NCBI GenBank assembly: GCA_005406025.1
Contig: BGZK01000886.1
Span: 186,001-250,000, forward strand
DNA from: Eumeta japonica
Lineage: Eukaryota > Arthropoda > Insecta > Lepidoptera > Psychidae
DNA length: 64,000 nt
Reading direction: 5' to 3'
Part shown: piece by piece, positions 13,333-23,530 of the stretch
How positions within the stretch are numbered: the first letter of the stretch is position 1
Layout of the letters: every line of letters begins with the position of its first letter
Made by a program: the position numbers and the translations under genes
The notes under the pieces: model-generated
What the model saw: only the letters and a program-made list of their open reading frames with translations
Told to the model about the DNA's origin: nothing
Databases searched by the model: none

Positions 13333-13418
13333 CCGCCTCCGCGGATGTCCGCGGAGGTGGAATATATGGCGTACACATATGTATAATATATGTGTACGCC
13401 ACATTCTACGTAGAATGT
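13333..13418. repeat. Cluster of three adjacent palindromes
   Basis: First, CCTCCGCGGA-TG-TCCGCGGAGG (13336-13357). Second, TGGCGTACACATAT, a 7-base loop, ATATGTGTACGCCA (13367-13401). Third, the perfect 18-bp palindrome ACATTCTACGTAGAATGT (13401-13418). All arms match without mismatch. Confidence 0.88.
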
Positions 13419-13894
13419 ATTTATTTCTCCTCCATTTCGAGCCCTCTGCTTTTCAATCATGAACTCGATGCGGTCGTGCTTTCTACTCCGATGGTCATAC
13501 CGCTCACAATTAGGATCATTCTTTACGGGGATCATTCAACATTCTTTGGGATCATAGATGATACGTCTTAAGATATGAAATACCTACGATATGATAAATA
13601 AGATAGTAACAAGGTTTATCATAATCTCAAACTTGCATAGTCGATCAAAATGCGTAAAGATGTGCACAAAGTCTACGTTCGAGATAAGAAATATAAGGTA
13701 TATATATTTTATCCCATTCTTTTATACATTATATTTCTTATATATATCATTCTGTTATTAAATTATAATATTGTGAACTACGTTTATATATACATGATAT
13801 ATTAGTTATGTGGATTTCGATGAGTTTTTTTATTTACAAAAATATTGTCTCTGAAATTTAATAGGTTCAGCTGAGTATCCTTTAAAATTATAGA

Positions 13895-14070
13895 GAAAGC
13901 GATAAGCAAATTCCATAGCTGGATCGTGAGAGTAAATGCAGCGGCCAGCCACTAATGGGTAGTCAGTTAAACTACCCATAAGATCCAGTGCAACTGTTAA
14001 GTAGTATAGATATTACTTTTACCGTGCTATAAAAGCGAAAATTGAGAGTAAAACCACATTTGTTTACCAT
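13895..14070 (+). repeat. Interspersed repeat family X, second copy
   Basis: It carries TTCCATAGCTGG, AAATGCAGCGGCCAGCC, an ATGGGTAGT...ACTACCCAT hairpin and AAAATTGAGAGTAAAA, collinear with 2300-2480. It lies just beyond vg exon 5. Confidence 0.5.
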
Positions 14071-14408
14071 TACTTATTTTGCTTACGGAATAATGTAGAA
14101 TGTGAAATCATACAAAAATCTATACAAGCAATTTTTGTCATGAAATTTTAGCGATTTTAGCGACACGTGTTTAATAATTTACTCATGCAGTCAGAGCCTG
14201 AAACAATGTGTTGTTTTAGGCTCGTGTAGAAATAAATTAATGTAAATTTAATTTTTAAATTATTGTAAATTATAAATGGCAATTTTGAAAATTACCAGTA
14301 AAGAATAATAAATATCTTATCACCTATTAATTCATTTCAAGGAAGCATAACAAATGAGATATGAAAAATTTAAAACTTTTAAAATGTATAGCGATGTGTT
14401 TGTTTAAA

Positions 14409-17400
14409 CTAACCAGGCATGGCGGGGTAGGAGTAGGCGGCGGGATCTAAATGATGCGTTGCGTGCTGGTGACCGCTCCAGTCCACGGCGCCCTTATACT
14501 GGGCGTGCGCATGCGCATGCGGCAAGCGCGCTCCGCCCAGTAGCAGCCCGCCCACCGTGCCGTACCCGCCCATGTTGTGATGCGCATGCGCGTGCGCATG
14601 GGCATGTGCGTGGTACTCTTGCACTGCCCTGGAGGAGGTAAATATGCATGAGATACGGTAATATAAAAAAGGTAAAGACAACATCTTCGTTCCATCTCAT
14701 ATGTGATCAAAGCACACAGAAATATTGTGTGAAATACCTAATAATGTTCAATTTCTAGGAAATACAATGTTTCGTAGTTTACAAGGATTGATACGTTGTT
14801 ATTATATTATTGTATTAATATTTTTAAACGCCCTATTGGTAGAATTGGTGGCTTTTTAATCGTGGTAACCAATGATAACGTCCTAAACTAATTACAACAA
14901 TTATCGTAATCATCATATATTTTAACGTTCCGTGCACTCCCTCAGAAAATATAATCCTTATACGAACATACCCTTGTGTTTATCTGTCTGTCCGTTTGTC
15001 ACAGCCTTTTTTTCCGTATATATGAACTTGACACAAAAAAAAATGCAATTTAATATATATACATTATAAATACATAGTTAGATGATCCAATCACTGGTGT
15101 AGGTACTATAGCGTAAATAAACGAATTTAGATTATAAAAATTAATTTTAGAGGGCAAACAAAAAACGCTTCCATGAAACTCTGCCCTTGTCTCCGAAACT
15201 ACTAAAGTAAAAATTCGAAAGAAAAACAAAACATATAGGATTATTCACAGTAAAAAAAAAAAAATTTGGTTGCCTGTAAAGTCGGTATACGGGCGAAAGT
15301 TTTACGTGACAACGACTTTGAATGGTAAAATCATTTTAATGTGAATATTCATTCGTATAGTAGGAAGAAGGATGAAATAATAGTAACAATTTAAAACATT
15401 TATTTATACAAAGAATTATATTTAAAACATTAATTTATACAAAGAATCTCGCACTGAATTTCATATTAACAAAATTTTATTTTACCTTTACACATACATA
15501 CGTATTTATATACAAATACATACAATAACTTGCAATACATTTGCAAGCTATGCACTAATTCTCTAGTAGCGCGGCAGACCGATCATAGTTGAGTGGGAGA
15601 GAGACGCATTCACTGGCCTCTCTCGTTCGGTGACTCATCGTTACGTTACCGAGCGTTACACTTTTCATAAGTGACTCCCAGCCGCAACCTAATTTAAGAC
15701 GTTGTCACGTCAAAAATCTAATAGACAAATCCTAAATCTCTAAAATCTAAAAAAAAAGAGAAAAATACATATTAGGTAAGAACAAAATATTTATAAGTGT
15801 TAGCTATATTTTTCCTTAAGTTCAAAAAAAAGAATAATAAATTTGATTCTAAAAGTTACTATGGTAGCCTGTAATACTTATATTAAGTTCTTCTATGTCT
15901 ATTATTATAAAGAAATTTTATTGCACCATAAACAAGTTTAGATCAGATTTCAATAAAATATAGCAGAAGTGTTACCTTCTCTTTATATGTTTTATTTACA
16001 AAAAAAAATGTAAATCAGATTAAAAAATAGGTAATGCAGTGATATATTATACGGAACCTCTCCAGGCGACTCTCCGCTCAAACTAGGCCGTTTTTTTTTC
16101 ATTTAACAATACCTATTCAACTTACGAAACAGTATCTGCGTCTATGAAAATTATCTATCATTAATTTCTCAATCATATCTTTTATTATAGACTATAATTC
16201 TTTTTTTTAAGTTTAAAAAATAGTATACTTAGGTACTTCCTTTAAATTCACAACAGACATAGGTATAAAATCTGTCAAATATATTACGCTTGTATAATAA
16301 TAATAAATAAACTCAGGAATGGAACCGAAGAATGTTTTGCGTAGAAATTAAGCGAATATTTATTTGAACGTTTTATAAATTATTTCTAGACTTTATCAGC
16401 AAAATTTAATAAAAATTCTTGATGGTTAATATATGACATTGTTTTGCTGATAAAGTCAAAACATAATGGACAAATAAATCATATAAATTATCATTTAATC
16501 TTGTATAAGCGTCCTTTGTTCCAGTTTCCGAGATATTTATTATATCACTAATAATCATGGACACGATTCATGAATACGCAAGAAAATTAATGTGATTATC
16601 GCTCTCATGGAATCCAAAAGAATTTTTGCGGACGTCTTTTCTTATACCACGAAATAATCTGGACACAGATACAATACGGCACCGAAGAAGGTATTTGTAT
16701 TTTACTGACTACCCGAATATTCACTAAGTCGTTTTAGACTCGATTTTATGTTCTCAGCCTATATACCTGTGATGATGAGCAGCCGCAGCGGTGTACTGTT
16801 GGTAGTGCTGATGCCAGGGGTCGTGGTGGTAGTCGTAGAGGTCGCCCGCCACACCCGCTCCGCCAGCGCCCGCGCCCGCGCACAGCGAGCTGTCGAAGAA
16901 CGACGCGGGAAGGTTGCGCGCGCTCAGCGGTGACGACTCTGAATGAAAATCATAACTGTTAGAACCTTCGAGAGTTTTACGATCAAGTTGGCGGGAAAAC
17001 GATATTGACGGATCAAACAAGTATCAAAAAGTTTACTGACCGAGACGGAAATTAATGAAAATGATATACAAATTTAATCTGAATCAGGCTATAATTTGAT
17101 TTTAATAATACCTTTGGTAGTAAGGTTAAATAAAGTTGTGTGAATTTACATTATTATATTTATCTGGAACAGGAATACTCCCATATCTTAAAACATCATA
17201 TATCTTACGCACTCGAAATTCGCCGTTTTCTACACACGTTAAGATTCGATAGGCACTCTCACCAAAATACTATCTTCACAAAATTATTACGTCATTATCA
17301 AATAGTAATTTAACACACAAATAATTTCAAACTTTCTTAAATAAATGTTTGGCCGTTCTTCAGAATTGGGTTCATTAACAATAAATGTAGTTACCAAAAA

Positions 17401-19306
17401 AAAACATCTAAATCGTTAGTTAAAAATAAACGGGCCCCTAAGAAAGTTACGGAAGATGCACGAGTCGCTCAATATGATCACAGTTATGATATCCAAATGG
17501 TGTTCAAATATTAATCACCTACTAAAAAGTCTGTAACGTGTATCATCGATTACGTGTATAATCTTAATCATACCTTTACAATGATTTTATTTTTATCTAA
17601 CACTAACGAGATAGCAGATATAATATATCAACAGCGTCACAAACGAACCGGTCGAGCCGCCGCCGTCGCTTCGGCCTCGCGGAGTGAAACAAAAAATAAA
17701 GAATTCCAGACATCCGCTGCGACGGGCCGCGGCGCACCCCGCCCGCGTCGGCGGCTGCGATGCACGTGCGCGCGCGCCGGTCCGCACCGGCACCCTCGAA
17801 TGTAATGATGCAGCATCACTTACCCTTGCCCTTTTCTGCGCAGGAGAGAGCTCGAGCGAAATGCTCGTCCACGACGGTCGCCACGTCGCCCGAGTAATGT
17901 GTGAAAACAACGCAATTGGCACTGAAGTATTGCGCGCGCCCCCTCGCCCCGCCGCCCGTTTCTCCGCATTCGCCTTCCGACTCGGAGGACCCTCCGCCTG
18001 ACACAGAAAAATTTTATTCACTGTTCTTTACCTAATCATATTTTAAATTATGCAGGCACTTTTCATATCCATACATAAAACAAAACAGTATAGACCCATT
18101 GAGGTAATATTTACGTACATATTACCTCAATGTATAGACCCGACTGTGTCTGAACATTGAAATTATGTATGAAAATGGGTAAGGTATACAATACACATAA
18201 GAGAAAATACTAATTTTTAAATTTTATATCTGTCTGTGTGTTTGCACATATCTTTGAAATCACTGAAAAGATTTTAATGCGATTTTCACATGTAGATAAA
18301 GCTTAGCTTGGAGCAGAATAAAGGCTTTGTTTGTTTGTTTGATATAAAGATCTAGCCTTGCAAAGTTAAAACATAAAGAACAATCGCTAGCATCGAAGGC
18401 TTATATACGTCACAATACGAACGAACAACAACATTCTAAAAACAAAAAAAAAAACCAAAACTTATGTAGGTTTCACCTTCTCATCACGACGCACTCGACT
18501 TATTGAAAAACGGGGAGTACTCGGGAGCGGGACCATGGTCGAAACCGGACGTGGACAGTAGTTAGAATATACAGAACATTAGGCATGTATAGCGTTAAGC
18601 ATCAGCCTCATTCGTTTGATGAGAAACGAAACAGTCTTTATGGATCGAGGGACGCTAAGTATTACAATATGGATAAGTTCCAGACCTCGAGACACCATGT
18701 TTGTTTAGGCCAACAGCAAGAAAACTACTGCTGCTGAAAAAATCATTATTTTTGCTTATTTGGGCGTAACCTTGGGACGAGGTAGGTATGACAGGTACAC
18801 CGACCTGATGGAACTTAATTTGGCAAAGCTTTTTGCCAAAGCAAAATTTGGCAACGAACTTTTTGTAAGGCATTTCGTTTTACATACCGTCGGCACTGGC
18901 ACGACCGTGAGTCGACAACTCCTCCTCCTTGGCCCGCAGGCGCGGCGGCGGCTGTGCGCCGGGCGTGGGCGGCGCGGGCGCGGACGCGGGCGCGTGATGC
19001 GCGTGCGGCGGGCTGGGCGGCGAGTGCGCGCCCGACGACGCCGAACCCGCCGAGCTGAGCGCCACACCGCCGCCGCCGTACCCGTCGGCCGCGCCGCAAC
19101 CGCCGCTTCCGCTCCCCACATTGAACTACGGCACACATCAAGTCAAAGAGCGAGCTCGGGAGTTTACAGCTGTAGTCGTGCACAGAGTCAACCCTCACCC
19201 GCTCATACTGGAAGGGCGTGGCGTGATGGAAGGAGCGCGCGGCGCCGCGCCCGTACAGGTACGGGTAGTAGGCCCCGTACATCACCTCGGGGCAGCTGAC
19301 CGCCAT
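14409..19306 (-). CDS. vg: vestigial (Vg), wing-selector transcription cofactor, five coding exons
   Basis: Vg has no DNA-binding domain of its own; it binds the TEAD protein Scalloped through a TDU (tondu) segment and activates wing and muscle genes in the nucleus. Joining 19306-19199, 19125-18888, 17997-17824, 16938-16767 and 14628-14414 on the minus strand gives one open frame of about 302 residues, with every intron GT-AG and phases 0,1,1,2 consistent. Seen: an N-terminus starting MAVSCPEVMYGAYYPYLYGR, as recalled for Drosophila Vg; the TDU at about residues 138-168; an SARNLPASFF segment matching the RNFPPSFW region; and a His-Ala tract followed by HHNM. Drosophila Vg (about 450 residues) is longer, mainly through low-complexity spacers. 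Odd: the conserved DLYWF-type C-terminus is absent from the window, and the exon 5 donor overlaps a TAG at 14409-14411, so the real end may lie further left. Identity is very likely; the 3' end is uncertain. Confidence 0.92.
14414..14628 (-). CDS. vg: vg coding exon 5 (His-Ala repeat; splice donor overlaps TAG)
   Basis: The acceptor CTCCTCCAG|GGCAG restores the frame (phase 2). The exon encodes QEYHAHAHAHAHAHHNMGGYG, then GLLLGG, a second short His-Ala run, and ends DPAAYSYPAMPG. Drosophila Vg has HAHAYHHNMAQYGSLL and later YASYPTMAG, followed by its C-terminal LEAQV...DLYWF segment. At the exon end the sequence reads CCTG|GTTAGT: splicing at GTTAGT would use a valid donor (phase 1), while read-through stops at TAG (14409-14411) one residue later. 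No exon encoding a DLYWF-like tail was found to the left within the window. Confidence 0.87.
14629..16766 (-). other. vg: vg intron 4, holding a short repeat element and two repeat-like stretches
   Basis: This 2.1-kb GT-AG intron is AT-rich and has no convincing reading frame. It contains the short inverted-repeat element at 15267-15712 and a lepidopteran-type repeat fragment near 14925-15010. In Drosophila intron 4 of vg carries the quadrant enhancer; I see no clear motif cluster here that would prove an equivalent. Confidence 0.6.
15267..15712. mobile_element. Short inverted-repeat interspersed element, copy 2, inside vg intron 4
   Basis: The left end GCCTGTAAAGTCGG is followed by TTTTACGTGACAACGAC; the right end GACGTTGTCACGT is inverted relative to it. 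It parallels copy 1 at 6158-6545 in order and spacing, with some length difference. A third, diverged fragment may exist at 43473-43530. Confidence 0.6.
16767..16938 (-). CDS. vg: vg coding exon 4 (RNLPASFF region, Gly/Ala and His-rich)
   Basis: The acceptor TTTTCATTCAG|AGTCG continues the frame from exon 3 (phase 1) and the donor CACAG|GTATAT ends it in phase 2. It encodes ESSPLSARNLPASFFDSS, then a Gly/Ala stretch, then DLYDYHHDPWHQHYQQY and an Ala/His tract. Drosophila Vg has RNFPPSFWNSNY followed later by DPWVPH, so two anchor motifs recur in the same order. Read-through past the donor gives a TGA within a few codons. Confidence 0.88.
17824..17997 (-). CDS. vg: vg coding exon 3, TDU/tondu domain (Scalloped/TEAD binding)
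   Basis: The acceptor is CTGTGTCAG|GCGG and the donor is AAGG|GTAAGT, a near-perfect consensus. The exon encodes an acidic then Gly-rich lead and the TDU core, SANCVVFTHYSGDVATVVDE followed by HFARAL, at about residues 141-166. In Vg and Vgll proteins this core contacts TEAD; its VxxHFxxxL helix and VVF strand residues are all present. It closely matches the recalled Drosophila TDU (SASCVVFTNYSGD...VDEHFSRAL). This exon is the strongest single piece of evidence for the gene identity. Confidence 0.93.
18088..18141. repeat. 34-bp palindrome bounded by 10-bp direct repeats
   Basis: GTATAGACCC occurs at 18088-18097 and 18132-18141. The 34 bases between them form a palindrome with 13-bp perfect arms (ATTGAGGTAATAT) and a TACGTA centre; one mismatched base pair separates arms from centre. 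It lies in the upstream flank of vg exon 3, in intron 2. Confidence 0.85.
18888..19125 (-). CDS. vg: vg coding exon 2 (Gly/Ala/Pro/Ser-rich linker, ends KEEEL segment)
   Basis: The acceptor CGTAG|TTCAATG joins exon 1 in phase 0 and restores the ERFN peptide. The exon encodes about 79 residues of Gly, Ala, Ser and Pro-rich sequence, then LRAKEEELSTHGRASAD. The KEEEL stretch corresponds to the TKEEDL segment I recall in Drosophila Vg. It ends at donor GACG|GTATGT (phase 1); read-through would hit TAA two codons later. The exon is very GC-rich against an AT-rich background, so long antisense open frames over it are composition artefacts. Confidence 0.87.
19126..19198 (-). other. vg: vg intron 1 (73 nt)
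   Basis: This short GT-AG intron runs from GTGAGG to CGTAG. Its length is not a multiple of three, so retaining it changes frame. It is much shorter than the other vg introns seen here (890, 885 and 2138 nt). Confidence 0.8.
19199..19306 (-). CDS. vg: vg coding exon 1 (residues 1-36)
   Basis: The ATG at 19306 sits in a good start context (GGCGGC before ATGG) and opens the conserved Vg N-terminus. The exon ends QYER at a strong donor, CGG|GTGAGG. Reading on through the donor would shift frame, because the following intron is 73 nt, and would give a basic low-complexity tail unlike Vg. In Drosophila the peptide QYERFN is continuous, and the chosen junction restores exactly that. The GC-rich 5' leader (19307-19375) is preceded by a possible acceptor (GTCCAG) near 19375, which would allow an upstream noncoding exon. 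Confidence 0.9.
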
Positions 19307-22300
19307 GCCGCCCCCGCCGCCGCCCCCGCCAGCCTCGCGCTACCCGCGCCGCATCGCGCCGTTGTTCGCCGCCCTGGACATCGAAATTTCATTCGTCGAC
19401 AATTTATTTAGGCCAAAGCTACCGACTAGTAATTATATTCTTGAAATGATGTAAAAATTAAATATTTTCATGAATTCACATTAAATTAATATGTATACAT
19501 ACAACAAAATATCGAGTAAATATTGCTTTCATTTCAAGGAATTGTTTTTAGAACAAAAAAAAAATGCAACGTAAAAGCAATTAGACGGTATCTTCGCATA
19601 GAAACCTAATCATTTTCCCCATAAAAACAAATGAGCTCTCTAATATTTATGAAAATATAAAAGTTAAATATTTTTGGAATACGTCTTTGATATACGATTT
19701 CATTATTAAGGAGATTCATAACAAATATAATAATGTAAATAAGTATACAGAGATGTTTGAGCACAATTCAGTGAACATTTAAGAATCCGCGCACAAAGAC
19801 AACGCCCGAAATAACCCGAGCGCAATTTGTATATATCCTATACGTTCTGTAATGACGAATTACAAAATCTTATGCCACTTAATTAAATTAAATTAAATGC
19901 TACATCAAAATCGATGACCAAGTGGCCCCAATTCAAATTCTATACGTGTTACCCATGTCACGTTTATATTTTTGTTGAAGCAAACTTAACTCCGTATTCA
20001 TTCACACCCGAGAACTTCTTGGTCCGCAAGACGGTCGCAATATTAATTCCCTGTTCCTTTTCAACATAGTTTGGACGTAGTATAAGTACTCGACTCTTTA
20101 GGCAGCAATCACACTGCGCGGCAGACCAGATTTCCGGTACCACATGAAGGTAGAGTGAATTGCTTCAGTTTCTCTCACGCTCACTCCGGACCCTATTGAG
20201 CTAAATATTGTTTTATTTCGAGTGCACTGCACCTTAAGGTGTTAACGGTTCATTGTACGTTTTTTTGGTCTGGGGAAAAAAAGTATTTTTGTACTGATGC
20301 TGTCATACTTTATGATAACTTTCACTGGAATATGTGCATTTTCAACCCCTGACATAAACAGAATTTTATAACGTGTGTACAGCATAGCGCACGACACTCT
20401 GCCGCTGTGAAGTTAGTCACGAAAACGTCGCAATAGCGTAAAATTGGCACGCGGGGAAGAAGAAGGAAGTATCGGGAAATATTTAACCTGAGCATTATTT
20501 CAATCGCAGGCAATTCAGACCGGCAAAGTTTCACGCGGTGTACTGTAACTATGTGTCTGTCTCTCGCATTGCACTTCCTGAATGACTGAACCAATTTATT
20601 TATTTTTTTAGTTTTTCATTTGCAACATGTCTACAAAATACTTTTTGTTTGAAAGACGACTTGATCGATGATATTCAAAAAAAAATCTGTTTAGCCGTTT
20701 GACGGTTATTAGCTCTTTTACCCGATTTGGTAATCCGATTTTGACATTACTTCGAACTCTGCTTTGTGCTTGCTGCCTTTCATTATAATTGCATTAATAC
20801 TTTAGGGATTGATATTAGCTGTGCAATATTATTACATTGGCATTATTTTCTATTTTAGTACGTTTTAGTGATTAGAACTCGTTAAAATTAACGGTAATAG
20901 TGTTGTATGTAATCGTTTAATTCAACGGATTCAGAGCATGTTCCGTAGATCGACTTCTGTGCGAGAAGATTCAGGCATCTAATTGATAAAAATAGGCTTA
21001 GTCTCAATTCTCAATAAGTCTAGATAACCCATAGACCGAAAAACGAATCTAGCAAAACTTTATTTTATTCCTACTCGCTTAGACTTAACCACATAACGAG
21101 AGAAGAAATGACTCCACGAAAAAAAGCTGTCCCAAACTTCATAAACGCAAACAATTATCGCCAAAAACTATCCTTATAAGCGATGGAAATTACATTTTAA
21201 TACAAAAGAATTTCCTATTTCAAACAAATAGCTACGTTTTGTCCAAAAAAGTAAACTTGATAAAAATTTTTTTTTAGTCTGTCCAAATGTGTATTTTAGA
21301 GACGTGATAGGTCCATATTAAGCAAAAATCTACGACAACGCAATTATCCAATAGATGCAAGGAAACTACGAAGGCGTCGTCGAGGATGCTTCCCTTAAAT
21401 TATTTTGTGAACGCATTCGAGGTCTTTATTCTAGATGGGAGCCCTGGGATGATGTTCCTTTCCTCAAATAGAACGGCATCTTAAATAGTCATGTGACTTC
21501 TGGAATCACATAGTCATGTGGGCCTTAAAAGCCTAATTCTACTAATAGGTGTTACGAAACACAGCTTACATGCGAAGAAGCGGATAAATGTAGTTTGATG
21601 ACTGTCCGTAAACGGGTAGGAGAGTCATTAAACGAAGATTTCAGACGCAATTTCAGGATGTTCCGATAGAAAGTTTCCAATCGTGTTCCATCCAGTACAT
21701 TAATGAAATACAAGACAGTTGTATTGTTGATAAATTGATATTAAAAGCCGCATGAGTATACCATTATACTCAACAGTTTATATGGAAACCATTACTAAAA
21801 ATATTCAAAAACCTATTCCATTAGTGGATTACGGGCCTTACATTAAATATTACATTACACAATTTATACCAACAGAGGATGGCATTTGTGATAAAGCAAA
21901 TTGACAATCCACAGTTCAACGGCTTACAGAAAAGGACCTAATATTATTTGCATTAAGCACATATCTCTTAAAAGTAACATGGAAAATGTGTTACTACAAC
22001 GAACACATCGAACGAACGGGCGCCTACAAAATTGAAATTTACAGAGGTCTAGGGCTAGTTAGTTTAAATGGTGCAGCAGTAAAAATAACAGTAATTTGTT
22101 TACATCTAAAATACAATCCAAACATGCAAGTAATAATAGTAGACATGTTAAGAAAGTGCTATTGCTCTAGAATCCTTGGGAAAAAAAACGTTAGGTATTT
22201 AGTTGTACTCATGCGATCGAACTATTAGTATTAATATCGATTAATTATTATCATCCGGTACAGTCTCTTAATGACGTATAAATTGTTATCGTGTAATTCT

Positions 22301-22374
22301 TGATAAGAAGAGAAACAGCGATAAAAAACTAGAAATGGCCTTTTTACTTTAACAAATAACAATTACAGATTTTA

Positions 22375-22560
22375 AACAGATGGACGATAGTTCAGTGCTC
22401 AATAACGAACACAAGGTAACGTTCAATCCTAACCACGGCCAATGAGTTTTTACATAAGCGAATCTAAACCACTCGCTCTGTGAGCCAAAGTCAAGTTAAG
22501 CCGTCGGTCGCGACACGGTCCCCACACCGGTGACGCGCTCGGTGCATTAGACCATCATTA
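22375..22560 (+). repeat. Possible tRNA-like SINE fragment
   Basis: GATAGTTCAGTGCTCAATAAC resembles an A-box region and CGTTCAATCCT about 35 bases later a weak B box; the following 100 bases are GC-richer. The evidence is thin. Confidence 0.25.
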
Positions 22561-23339
22561 ATGTTCAATATTTCTAGAGTACCGCATTACGATTAGAAAA
22601 TGGTTTACCACAGTACCAGGTGTTTTTTGTCTGTCACCTCTAAAGCTGTATATGAACTGAGGTTTAAGCCGCTTATACCGCACTGCAGCGAAGACAAAGA
22701 AGATTTAAGGTTTGCGTTTAATTACGTGCTTGTAGTTTTTCATAGATACTAGCACGATATCCTTAAATCAACTTTATGTGCAACTGGACAAAAACAAATT
22801 TATTTTATCTTCAAGAAGAAATTATAAGATCAGAAAAATCGCGTTAAGGATGTCAGGATATCTCTACATCGTTTTCTAAAATAAGAAAATATGTTATACA
22901 TATGCTACGAATTCAAGACGCTATTACACTAAAATGTGCTCGCTTCGCTCGCTCGGCTAATGTAATTTATTTATCTACTAGTTGATGCGTTCAAATTAAA
23001 CGAAACCCCCTACGTCGAACTTATAGGATACGTTAAAATCACGACATTCCCAGTATTATTTAACCATATCGTGGTGTCCGGTGATTGATCTACGGTAAAG
23101 TGTTTATAAATATCGGCAAATGTCTAATAGTCACGACCTATCCGACTTATAATAGGGTAGTTTACTATTAAACAACTAAACTGTTGTTAAAACACTATTT
23201 AAACAACCTGAACCTAACTTCTAAGTAATTTTTTTATTACGTGTTTTTAACTTTTTTATTTGAGTGCAGTCAAAACGTTTTATGATAGACATAAAAAAGT
23301 CTGTACAATGACTTTTTTGAAATGGCTATTCAGACAAAG

Positions 23340-23530
23340 AAAGCACTAGTAGCACCCAGTGACGTCACTGTTTACTAACAATGTATAGAATAACGTTAAA
23401 CTCCGTTTTTTTTTATGGCATATTATTTATTGTTTTTTAACCGGTTTTAATTTTGATTCCACTTTTAGTCATTATGTCTAATCAGCTTACATATTTCATC
23501 AACAAATATAATATTCTAAATATCAGTAAG
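23340..23530 (+). repeat. Interspersed repeat family Y, copy 1
   Basis: From TGTTTTTTAACCGG (23431) through TATCAGTAA it aligns with 35012-35110, with weaker similarity upstream (GCACTAGT...TTTACTA). No coding potential. Confidence 0.6.

Noticed and set aside
13367..13401. Pre-microRNA candidate
   Set aside because: The stem is only 14 bp, too short for a Drosha/Dicer substrate.
14275..14305. ILYW-stop on the minus strand as a vg C-terminal exon
   Set aside because: No proper acceptor, AT-rich random context, and it lacks the Asp and terminal Phe.
17593..18021. 142-aa minus-strand frame overlapping the TDU exon
   Set aside because: It is out of frame with the TDU; the 17816-18004 frame carries the conserved domain.
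18760..19299. 179-aa plus-strand open frame, with several antisense frames over 18.8-19.4 kb
   Set aside because: Arg/Ala-rich shadow of the GC-rich vg exons 1 and 2 on the other strand; no conserved motif.
18815..19306. Single 163-aa minus-strand vg frame without intron
   Set aside because: Past QYER it loses similarity and becomes basic low-complexity; the 73-nt intron restores the known ERFN peptide and links to the TDU exon.
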